From Deltaproteobacteria bacterium (GTDB lineage: Bacteria; Desulfobacterota; Syntrophobacteria; BM002): a DNA stretch of 27,902 nt. The position numbers were made by a program, and so were the translations under genes. The notes below the pieces were generated by a model. It was not told where the DNA came from. It did no database searches and was given only the letters and a program-made list of their open reading frames with translations. The stretch lies in assembly GCA_020350905.1 (NCBI GenBank), contig CP070843.1:2041172-2069073 (forward strand). The letters run 5' to 3'. Of this stretch, positions 1 through 6,710 are shown in pieces (within the stretch, counting starts at the first letter, position 1; every line of letters starts with the position of its first letter).

Positions 1-1
1 T

Positions 2-106
2 ATTGATCCAATGGAAGATGAAATCTCCGCTGCGGTGAAGACCGCCGAGGTGCGGGTGGGGAGGGACAGACACTGTCGCAAGTACACGAGAGCGTTTCGG
101 AAATGA
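2..106 (+). CDS. C-terminal end of an MtrH-type methyltetrahydrofolate:corrinoid methyltransferase (partial, runs off the left edge)
   Basis: An open frame enters from the left edge and stops at TGA 104-106. Its 34 residues, beginning IDPMEDEISAAVK and ending in a GRDRHCRKYTRAFRK tail, line up with the C-terminus of the complete MtrH-type protein encoded at 13064-13864 (DPTDEQL...GGDEYCENFIGAYQ). Matching features are the DP start, an acidic pair, a helix, then a G-x-D-x-[YH]-C-x-x-[YF] motif. Proteins of this family move a methyl group between a corrinoid protein and tetrahydrofolate. Its position just before an MttB homologue and a corrinoid protein fits that role. Only the tail is visible, so the call rests on this similarity plus context. 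Confidence 0.7.
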   Translation: MDPMEDEISAAVKTAEVRVGRDRHCRKYTRAFRK

Positions 107-175
107 CCGTAGCTCTTATTTCTCACAGAGCTCACAGAGCTCTCGGAGAGCTCTAAAACATAAAAGGAGGAGAAG

Positions 176-1711
176 GTGATCGACTCATACAGAGAGGGAG
201 TGATCGTAAATCCATACGAGAGGTTGAGCCAGGAACAAGTAAAGTGGCTGGACCAAGCCTCGCTGAACATCTTGGCCGATCCCGGAATCTGGTGCTATAA
301 CGAGCGGGCTGCAAAGCTCTTTCAACAGCACGGAGCCAAGGTTTGGCAAGACGAAAAATCCATATCCCCTTGCTGGCGCGTGACCTTTCCAGCCGGTCTC
401 ATCAAGGAGGCAGTGGCACAGGCACCGTCTCGCCTGGTTTTAGGAGCCAGAAAACCGGAAAATCGTCTGTTTTTGGATGCTGAAGTCCCTCGAGTTTACT
501 TTGGCTCAGGCTCAGAGGCCAACATTTGGGTCGAAACTGAGATGGAAGAGTTTGTCAGTGTCAATGACGGGGTTGTCAAAGTTAAGGTGCCCCGATATAA
601 GGAACTCAGAGGAAACACTGCCCTGCTTAGCCGTGCCGCCAAACTCTGCGACAAATTGGAACACCTTGATTTCTTTATTCGCCCTCTCAATATTCAGGAC
701 CCCGACATCACTAATGAGAATCATGACGTCAACAAGTTCTTCGCCAGTCTCAACAACATAACCAAGCACGTCCAAGCCGGCCTGACCACACTGGAAAAAC
801 TGAACGACGTCGTGCGCATGGCTGAAATAATCGCCGGTGGCGCAGAGCAACTCAGGCAAAATCCGGTGGTTTCCTTTATTGCCTGTGTTTTCAAAAGTCC
901 TCTTCAGATAGTGGACGACACTGCTGAGAAGGTATTTGCCATGGTGGAAACCGGCTTGCCATTGGTCATTTCTTCTTCTCCCCAGGGAGGCTCTTCAGCC
1001 CCTATCCAGGAGGCAGGAATGATCGCCCAAATCAATGCTGAACTCCTGGTTGGTATCACCCTCACGCAGCTGATCAAAGAGGGTTTCCCGGTGCTCTATG
1101 GAAGTGTCCCTGTGCGAGCCCGACTGGATGACTTGCATGACCTCTATGGTTGCCCGGAATTCAACCAGTACAATATAGACTGCGTCCAGCTGGCCCGTTA
1201 TTACCGGGTGCCGTGCTATTCTACCGCCGGTGTGGGAGACGCCAAGGTTCCCGGCATGCAGGCACTGTATGAAAAGCTGCTTACCCATCTGTACATGGCC
1301 ATGAGTGGTGCCCAATATATCCACTATGCCTTTGGACTTCTGGATCGGACCAATACATTCTGTCCCATTCAGGCGGTCTTGGATAACGAGCAGATCGGCA
1401 AAATAAAGCATTGTTTACGAGAGCCTAAGGTTGATCAGGCCGAGATAGATGACATGCTCAGGATAGTCAAGAAAGTCATGGCCTCTAGCCACCGGCTCTA
1501 TGCCCGTTTCGCTCGAAAGGCGATGCACCGTGGTGATATTTCCAACCCCTATCGCTTTGAGGCCAAAGGGCTCGAGGACAAAGTCATAGAGAATGCTCTT
1601 GATTACATGGCGAAACTGGAAGCTGAGCCGGCCGAACATTTAGACCCGGAGATCCAAGAGCGGATTTTTAAAGAGGTCCCAGGAATTCTACCGAGCCTGA
1701 GAGCATACTAG
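176..1711 (+). CDS. MttB-superfamily (non-pyrrolysine) methylamine/betaine methyltransferase, divergent C-terminus
   Basis: The 511-residue protein belongs to the trimethylamine methyltransferase (MttB, COG5598) superfamily, whose members move a methyl group from a quaternary or tertiary amine to a corrinoid protein. Family blocks include GSGSEANIW (110-118), TKHVQAGL (196-203), the GGSSAP...INAELLVG core (271-293) and FPVLYGSVP (304-312). Start is GTG 176, chosen because an AAAGGAGG ribosome binding site lies at 163-170. No internal TAG occurs, so it contains no pyrrolysine; it ends with TAG. Unlike the two paralogues at 9344-12244, it has no G-x-GG...DHT block near residue 430; a basic stretch (ARFARKAMHRG) sits there instead. 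It is followed by its corrinoid protein. The substrate is unknown; a betaine-like compound is an inference from the importer at 16654-21097. Confidence 0.9.
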   Translation: MIDSYREGVIVNPYERLSQEQVKWLDQASLNILADPGIWCYNERAAKLFQQHGAKVWQDEKSISPCWRVTFPAGLIKEAVAQAPSRLVLGARKPENRLFLDAEVPRVYFGSGSEANIWVETEMEEFVSVNDGVVKVKVPRYKELRGNTALLSRAAKLCDKLEHLDFFIRPLNIQDPDITNENHDVNKFFASLNNITKHVQAGLTTLEKLNDVVRMAEIIAGGAEQLRQNPVVSFIACVFKSPLQIVDDTAEKVFAMVETGLPLVISSSPQGGSSAPIQEAGMIAQINAELLVGITLTQLIKEGFPVLYGSVPVRARLDDLHDLYGCPEFNQYNIDCVQLARYYRVPCYSTAGVGDAKVPGMQALYEKLLTHLYMAMSGAQYIHYAFGLLDRTNTFCPIQAVLDNEQIGKIKHCLREPKVDQAEIDDMLRIVKKVMASSHRLYARFARKAMHRGDISNPYRFEAKGLEDKVIENALDYMAKLEAEPAEHLDPEIQERIFKEVPGILPSLRAY

Positions 1712-1835
1712 TTGTTTTTTCATGTAGGAGTGACCTCCTCGCGATTTTTGGGACTTTCCTTATGTAAGATTTTAGGCATTTTAGCTCACTTCAGTACACT
1801 TTAGGCATTTGTCTTTCGGAGAGGAGAAATCAGTA

Positions 1836-2519
1836 ATGGCTAAAGAAGAACTTCTCAAAAAGATTGCTTTCAACGTTGTTCAGGGCAGAGTGGAGGCTGA
1901 AGACGAAGGTTTTGATGATGGTCTGGAGGGGCAACCCGGAGTTACCGAGTTGGTAAATGAGGCCTTGGAAAATGGTGTGGAGCCAAAGGAAATCGTTGTC
2001 GAGGCTCTCACCAAGTCCATGGAGAAAGTGGGAGAGAAATTCGAGCGGGAGGAATACCTCATTCCGGACATGCTCGCTTCGGCTGAGTGTGTCGGCGTGG
2101 CCATGGATATCCTCAGCCCTCACTTGATGAAAGCTGGGGTAAAAAGTAAGGGCACGTTCGTTATCGCCACAGTGGCCGGGGACCTCCACGACATCGGCAA
2201 GAACATCGTGGCCATAATGCTGAAGGGAGCCGGTTATCAGATCATTGATTTGGGTACGGATGTTTCCGCAGATCGAATTATTGGTGCGGTAAAAGAAAAC
2301 GAGGCGCCTTTCGTCGGCCTTTCTGCCCTTCTAACCACAACCATGCGAGTGATGGGAGATGTTGTGAAGAAGCTGGAGGAAGAGGGTTTGCGCGATAGAG
2401 TAAAAGTACTCATTGGCGGAGCGCCCACCTCAGCAGCGTTTGCCCAAGAAATCGGGGCAGATGCTTTTTGCAAAGATGCCTTTGACGCCATCGATGTCTT
2501 GAAAACAATGGCAGCCTGA
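1836..2519 (+). CDS. Corrinoid (B12-binding) methyltransferase protein, MttC/MtgC type
   Basis: This 227-residue cobalamin-binding protein carries the methyl group on its cobalt between the methyltransferases. A helical cap domain fills roughly residues 1-90. A Rossmann-like B12 domain follows, with the signature DLHDIG at 116-121, in which His118 is the expected lower axial ligand to cobalt, then LSALLTTTM and a C-terminal IGGAP motif. ATG 1836 is preferred over an in-frame TTG at 1809 because a GGAGAGGAG ribosome binding site sits about 8 bases before it. An acidic insertion (EAEDEGFDDGLEG) in the cap domain is absent from the second corrinoid protein at 12266-12904. It lies 124 bases after the MttB homologue and 47 bases before the SAM methyltransferase, so it is probably co-transcribed with both. 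Confidence 0.92.
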   Translation: MAKEELLKKIAFNVVQGRVEAEDEGFDDGLEGQPGVTELVNEALENGVEPKEIVVEALTKSMEKVGEKFEREEYLIPDMLASAECVGVAMDILSPHLMKAGVKSKGTFVIATVAGDLHDIGKNIVAIMLKGAGYQIIDLGTDVSADRIIGAVKENEAPFVGLSALLTTTMRVMGDVVKKLEEEGLRDRVKVLIGGAPTSAAFAQEIGADAFCKDAFDAIDVLKTMAA

Positions 2520-2566
2520 CCACAAGCCCGATTATTTCATAAACCATTCGGGCTGGGGAGAATATC

Positions 2567-3829
2567 ATGTCTGAAAAAAAGGCCTACACCCAGGCTTTTC
2601 ACACTGGCAAGTATGATAAAGCCTCGGGTTTACTTGGAAAGTATGATAATGTTAGAAGATTTTGGGAGGACCAAGTAACCGCTATCTTTTTGCGTCCCGC
2701 CCTCAACGATTTAGTTGAGTACAAAAGTAAACGATTGGAACGGGTACGTATATTGGATCTGGGGTGCGGTAGCGGTGATGGCTATGATCTGATTATGGGC
2801 GTTACCACCAAAGATCCAGGCATCTACGAATATATCACCGAGGCAGTCACAGAGGACATGTTGAAAGACTATGTAGGAGTGGACATTAATGAAGACCTCC
2901 TCGATCAGGCCGAAGACCAGTACGGCAGTAACCCCAAAATGAGGTTCATTCAGGGAGATCTTTCCGATGGTCTCATTCCTGAGATTATGAATGACGAACC
3001 CCCATTTGATTTTTATTTCAACTCCTTTGGAACCCTTTCCCATTTCAACAACAACCAGTCCGTCAAGATTATCGCCGACATTTGTACACATGCTGCCGAG
3101 AGGGCTCTTTTCATGGGTGACTGGCTTGGCCGCTACACCATTGAATGGCAGGATCTCTGGCACCATCCGGTGGATCAAGAATATTTCATGGATTACCGGA
3201 TATCCTACATCTACCCCGAGGAGGAGCGAGCCACTGCGGATGTGGCCTCATTTCCGCTGAAGCTCGTCTGCCGAGACGAGATCACAGACATCATACAGAG
3301 GGCCTCCCAGGAATCAGGGGTGGAAATCAAACCTCTAACGTTCTTCGATCGGTCCATATTCATCGGTCGCCATCTGGATACAGGCGATTACAACAAAAAT
3401 TGTCCCAAGCTGCGGGGCCCGGTGAACGCCCTTTTCGAAAACTACGTGCGTACAGATCTGGAGACTCTTTTGGTTGACTACGTCCCCAGACAGGGATTCG
3501 ATCACATCAACAACTTCTATGAGATGTTCTTCATGTCTACCAACGCTCTCGTCAAATACACCATGCATTTGCTCGGAGAATACGATTGCGATAAAGCTGA
3601 ATTTTGTAGCATCCCGGAGATACTTCCCTTCTACCCGACACCTTTGAAAGAGGCCATGGAAACCATGCGTAAAGTCATAGAAGGAGTCGGCTGGCTCAAG
3701 TGGGGAGACGTCCGGGCAAATGTGATCGAGTCAGTTCTTGGTTTTGCCCTGCGCAAGCTTGAAATGGAATTACAGCCCGGGACTGGTATGGGACATGGTT
3801 TGGTAGGGATATTTGAGATAAGAAAGTAA
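2567..3829 (+). CDS. Class I SAM-dependent methyltransferase of unrecognised family
   Basis: This 420-residue protein has a clear class I methyltransferase core in its first half. Motif I is ILDLGCGSGD (62-71), an acidic loop VGVDINEDLL (103-112) should bind the SAM ribose, FIQGDL is at 127-132, and FDFYFNSFGTLSHF (147-160) corresponds to motif IV. The second half (about 230-420) matches no family that I recognise and could define the substrate. ATG 2567 follows a GGGGAG ribosome binding site. It lies between a corrinoid protein and an AsnB-like synthetase, so it probably acts on the same small molecule, either adding a methyl group to an amine or amide product or using SAM in a parallel route. 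The substrate cannot be inferred from the sequence. Confidence 0.85.
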   Translation: MSEKKAYTQAFHTGKYDKASGLLGKYDNVRRFWEDQVTAIFLRPALNDLVEYKSKRLERVRILDLGCGSGDGYDLIMGVTTKDPGIYEYITEAVTEDMLKDYVGVDINEDLLDQAEDQYGSNPKMRFIQGDLSDGLIPEIMNDEPPFDFYFNSFGTLSHFNNNQSVKIIADICTHAAERALFMGDWLGRYTIEWQDLWHHPVDQEYFMDYRISYIYPEEERATADVASFPLKLVCRDEITDIIQRASQESGVEIKPLTFFDRSIFIGRHLDTGDYNKNCPKLRGPVNALFENYVRTDLETLLVDYVPRQGFDHINNFYEMFFMSTNALVKYTMHLLGEYDCDKAEFCSIPEILPFYPTPLKEAMETMRKVIEGVGWLKWGDVRANVIESVLGFALRKLEMELQPGTGMGHGLVGIFEIRK

Positions 3830-3879
3830 AGAATCCAGGACCGGTGGACCTGGCTTTGAATGAAAAGGTGTCAGGTGAC

Positions 3880-3934
3880 AGGTTTCAGGTGTCAGGAAAA
3901 AAGTATAGAAGCTGAAACCTGAACACTGAAACCT
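3880..3934. repeat. Imperfect inverted repeat between the SAM methyltransferase and AsnB-like genes
   Basis: AGGTTTCAGGTGTCAGG (3880-3896) is nearly the reverse complement of CCTGAACACTGAAACCT (3918-3934), with 14 of 17 positions matching. The arms could form a hairpin in the 122-base gap upstream of the AsnB-like start. A partial direct repeat of CAGGTGTCAGG/CAGGTGACAGG lies at its left edge. It resembles the degenerate palindromic repeats in other gaps of this window. A role in attenuating expression of the next gene is possible but not shown. Confidence 0.6.
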
Positions 3935-3951
3935 CAGTTAAGGAGCTGTCT

Positions 3952-5472
3952 ATGAGTGGTCTTGTGGTTGGTTATGGTAGTCCGGAGCATGTGAAGATCC
4001 AGGAGATGTTCAAGAAGATAAGCTATCGAGGCCCTTACCTCTCGGGAATATTGACGAATAAGAGCGCAATTATGGCCCAGAACTACTTAAGAGCAGACTG
4101 CCCCACGGCACTTCCTGATAAATCTCGTGTTCCAATCAGCTCAGCAAACGGAGGATTAAGAATCTGTTACGATGGCCAGATGGGAAACGTGGACCAATTG
4201 GCTGAAACCCATGGAATCTCTGCTGGTCCGTTCGCGGAGGAGCGTATCCTTCTACACCTGTACCAAGAATATGGCAGTAATATGTTCCAGCATCTGGACG
4301 ACGCTATTTTTACCTTTGTGATTTCCGATGGTAAGGACATATTTGCAGCGAGGGACCTGTTAGGCATTAAAACGCTCTTCTACGGTCGTAAAGGTGATAC
4401 TCTGTATTTGACCACAGAGCTGAAAAGTCTGGTCACGGTGACCGATAACGTCAATGAATTTCCACCTGGACATTACCTGGACGGTAGTGGCAACTTGAAC
4501 CGTTTTGCGGAGTTGCCGAAGACCCCACCAGAGCATTTGCACAATGACCTCAACCAAATGGTTGGAAATATTAGAGACATCATCCAGAGGAGTCTCCAAA
4601 ACCGGGTAGACTTTACAGTGGACACAGGTGGCTTGCTCAGTGGAGGTATGGACAGCAGTGTAATCAATTACCTGGCCAGCCAGCTCTATAAAGAGAAGTT
4701 CGGAAACGATGCCCGATTGAAGACATTTGCTGTGGGCGTGGGGGAGAGTGAGGATATTGAAACTGCTCGCATAATGGCTAAACAAATTGATTCAGACCAT
4801 CACGAGCTCATCGTGGATCTCGAGCAAGTACTTATCGTGCTGCCTGAAGTCATTTATTTCCTGGAATCCTTTGACCCGTCTCTGGTAAGAGGTTCAGTAT
4901 CTAACTACCTCATTTCCAAATACGCCAGGGAGCGAGGCATCGACCTCCTTTTGTCTGGAGAGGGCGGAGACGAGATTTTCTGCGGATATATATATCTCAA
5001 GGACTTCCCTCCCGAGGAGCTTTTTGAACGCCAGATGGAATGTATTGGTTTCTTGCACAATAACGCTTCTTTGAGGCTGGACCGAATGAACCACAGTAAT
5101 TCCGTCAGGGTGGTTGCCCCACTGATATCAGGGGAGCTGTTTCGCTACACCTTGGCGATTCCTGCGGAGTATAAACAGAAGCCAGTGGGCAACGATAAGG
5201 TTGAAAAATGGATTTTTAGAAAGGCCTTTGAGCCGTTCCTGCCAGCAGCAATCACACAGCGAGTGAAGCAGGAGTTCTCGCAAGGTTCAGGCTCGGCTGC
5301 GTTACTGCCAAGTTATTTTGAAAACCTTATCGGTGATGATGAACTTAGCAAGGCCCAGTCCAAGTATTCTATAATCCGGAGCAAAGAAGAACTCTATTAT
5401 TTCCGTATATTTACAGATCATTTTGGTGACGGTCGAGCTGTTGACACCGTGGGGCAATGGCCTAAGCTATAG
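3952..5472 (+). CDS. Asparagine-synthetase (AsnB)-like amide ligase lacking the glutaminase cysteine
   Basis: The 506-residue protein has the two-domain layout of glutamine-dependent asparagine synthetase. The N-terminal class II amidotransferase-like domain keeps YRGP (25-28), YDGQMGN (73-79) and ARDLLGIKTLFY (133-144). The C-terminal ATP-pyrophosphatase domain has SGGMDSS (230-236) and SGEGGDE (335-341). True AsnB begins Met-Cys-Gly, with Cys as the glutaminase nucleophile; here the protein begins Met-Ser-Gly. A stop codon at 3913-3915 in the same frame excludes a longer protein with an upstream cysteine. It should therefore adenylate a carboxylate and couple it to ammonia or another amine rather than use glutamine, as beta-lactam synthetase does within this fold. 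AAGGAG at 3940-3945 is the ribosome binding site. Neighbours suggest a substrate in methylamine metabolism. Asparagine synthesis from free ammonia remains an alternative. Confidence 0.88.
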   Translation: MSGLVVGYGSPEHVKIQEMFKKISYRGPYLSGILTNKSAIMAQNYLRADCPTALPDKSRVPISSANGGLRICYDGQMGNVDQLAETHGISAGPFAEERILLHLYQEYGSNMFQHLDDAIFTFVISDGKDIFAARDLLGIKTLFYGRKGDTLYLTTELKSLVTVTDNVNEFPPGHYLDGSGNLNRFAELPKTPPEHLHNDLNQMVGNIRDIIQRSLQNRVDFTVDTGGLLSGGMDSSVINYLASQLYKEKFGNDARLKTFAVGVGESEDIETARIMAKQIDSDHHELIVDLEQVLIVLPEVIYFLESFDPSLVRGSVSNYLISKYARERGIDLLLSGEGGDEIFCGYIYLKDFPPEELFERQMECIGFLHNNASLRLDRMNHSNSVRVVAPLISGELFRYTLAIPAEYKQKPVGNDKVEKWIFRKAFEPFLPAAITQRVKQEFSQGSGSAALLPSYFENLIGDDELSKAQSKYSIIRSKEELYYFRIFTDHFGDGRAVDTVGQWPKL

Positions 5473-5703
5473 TTAATTGTCCGTTGTTAGTCGTCCGGTG
5501 GAAAAGATACGCACAGCGCATGGCGTAGGCGCAAGACTATTCAGTCATTACACTGCGCTGTCATAGGGTCATGTGGGCGTACCGCCCGTCATTAGGTTGG
5601 TAAAGAAAAAGATCCTCGGCAAAGGCCCGCCCATAATAAAGTCAACCGGACTATGTTTGAAATTCCAACTTTTGGCTACTTTATGAGTTTGGGAGTTTAG
5701 GAA

Positions 5704-6306
5704 CTAGGCGGAATGGCCGCTGGTCAGGTGAGAACAGAGACCTTCGGTGTCAATAATATAAGAAAAGCCATAAGCCAAATTCTTCAGTGTGGCGAGATGG
5801 AGTTCCTCATTAATGGTTGCTGTCGCGTCAGCAACAAAAAACACACGATAATCATGGCCAAAAGCATCCCTGGCCGTGGTTTCGCAACAGAGGTTGGTCA
5901 TCACTCCACTGATAATCACATCTTCCACCCCGTTTTTACAGAGCCAATCATCTAGATCTGTACCCTGAAAGGCACTGTAGCGATTCTTGTCAATTACGAG
6001 ATCTGAGGAGTTCGGTTTCAGTTCTTTGTTCAACTGCCACGCCTCAGATCCACGGACAATGAGATCATCCCACCATGTTGTCAGCATACCACCATCATTT
6101 TGAGGATCATGGACGCCGTGTCGAGTGAACACAATCTTTAACCGAGCAGTGCGGCAGGCATCAATGAGGGAGAGCACGTTGTCCAAGATGGGTGCGGCTA
6201 AACCATGGAAATAGTGCTGCATGTCAATTACCAGCATGGCCGCCTTGTCCAAAATGGGCAATGCTCTTCGGATGTTATAATTCTTTATTTGCTCTAAATG
6301 GCTCAT
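5704..6306 (-). CDS. Isochorismatase/cysteine-hydrolase family protein
   Basis: This 200-residue protein shows the complete catalytic triad of the isochorismatase-like hydrolases: Asp28 in MLVIDMQ, Lys107 in VIDKNRYSAF, and Cys140 in GVMTNLCCETTARDAF, preceded by the family's cis-peptide position (Val135-Met136). Members include N-carbamoylsarcosine amidase, nicotinamidase and other amidases, so C-N bond hydrolysis is likely. The substrate cannot be told from the motif. It runs convergent to the AsnB-like gene and about 400 bases beyond the 3' end of the RACo operon, so it probably has its own promoter. AGGA upstream of ATG 6306 is a weak ribosome binding site. The pairing with an amide-forming enzyme next door hints at a shared amide intermediate, which is inference. 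Confidence 0.9.
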   Translation of the reverse strand: MSHLEQIKNYNIRRALPILDKAAMLVIDMQHYFHGLAAPILDNVLSLIDACRTARLKIVFTRHGVHDPQNDGGMLTTWWDDLIVRGSEAWQLNKELKPNSSDLVIDKNRYSAFQGTDLDDWLCKNGVEDVIISGVMTNLCCETTARDAFGHDYRVFFVADATATINEELHLATLKNLAYGFSYIIDTEGLCSHLTSGHSA

Positions 6307-6498
6307 GTTTCTGATATCCTATCTTTGCATATTGCTTTATCCTAGAGAGGACAAGGATATGAAATTGTTGACGTGATATCAAGTTTTCTGAGCAGCGGCA
6401 ATTGGAATCTAAGAGGACATGTTTGGGTATCTCAAACGGGGTATTATTATGAAATTATAGATGGTCTTCCCAAATTTGATGAATCACATGAAGGGCAA

Positions 6499-6669
6499 CT
6501 AGCAGACTGCTGAAAAAGAAGCCGAATATGTCATTCTATGGAGCTGCAGGCGACGAAGAATCTCGTAACATTTTCATTTAACTAGCACCGAGATTCTTCG
6601 CGGAGTTCAACCTGAGAAATCGAAGGGCTCAGAATGACAATGCCAGTGATTTTCCAGCAGCACGCTAGT
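6499..6669. repeat. Palindromic interspersed repeat (copy 1) with imperfect terminal inverted repeats
   Basis: Core 6530-6638 starts GTCATTCT and ends AGAATGAC. It contains a perfect 12-base stem, CGAAGAATCTCG (6554-6565) with CGAGATTCTTCG (6589-6600). A second copy of the core is at 23039-23141, sharing GAGATTCTTCGCGGAGTT and TCGAAGGGCTCAGAATGAC. Outer arms ACTAGCAGACTGCTGAAAAA (6499-6518) and TTTTCCAGCAGCACGCTAGT (6650-6669) match as an inverted repeat at 16 of 20 positions. The element fills most of the 404-base gap between the hydrolase start and the RACo stop; the rest of that gap shows no gene. It could be a non-autonomous mobile element or a transcription-ending hairpin for the RACo operon. 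Confidence 0.75.
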
Positions 6670-6710
6670 GAGCTGATATACCGCGGACCACTGACTACGG
6701 ACAACGGACT

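Noticed and set aside
1809..1835. TTG start giving nine extra residues on the first corrinoid protein
   Set aside because: The ribosome binding site GGAGAGGAG lies inside this extension and is correctly spaced for ATG 1836.
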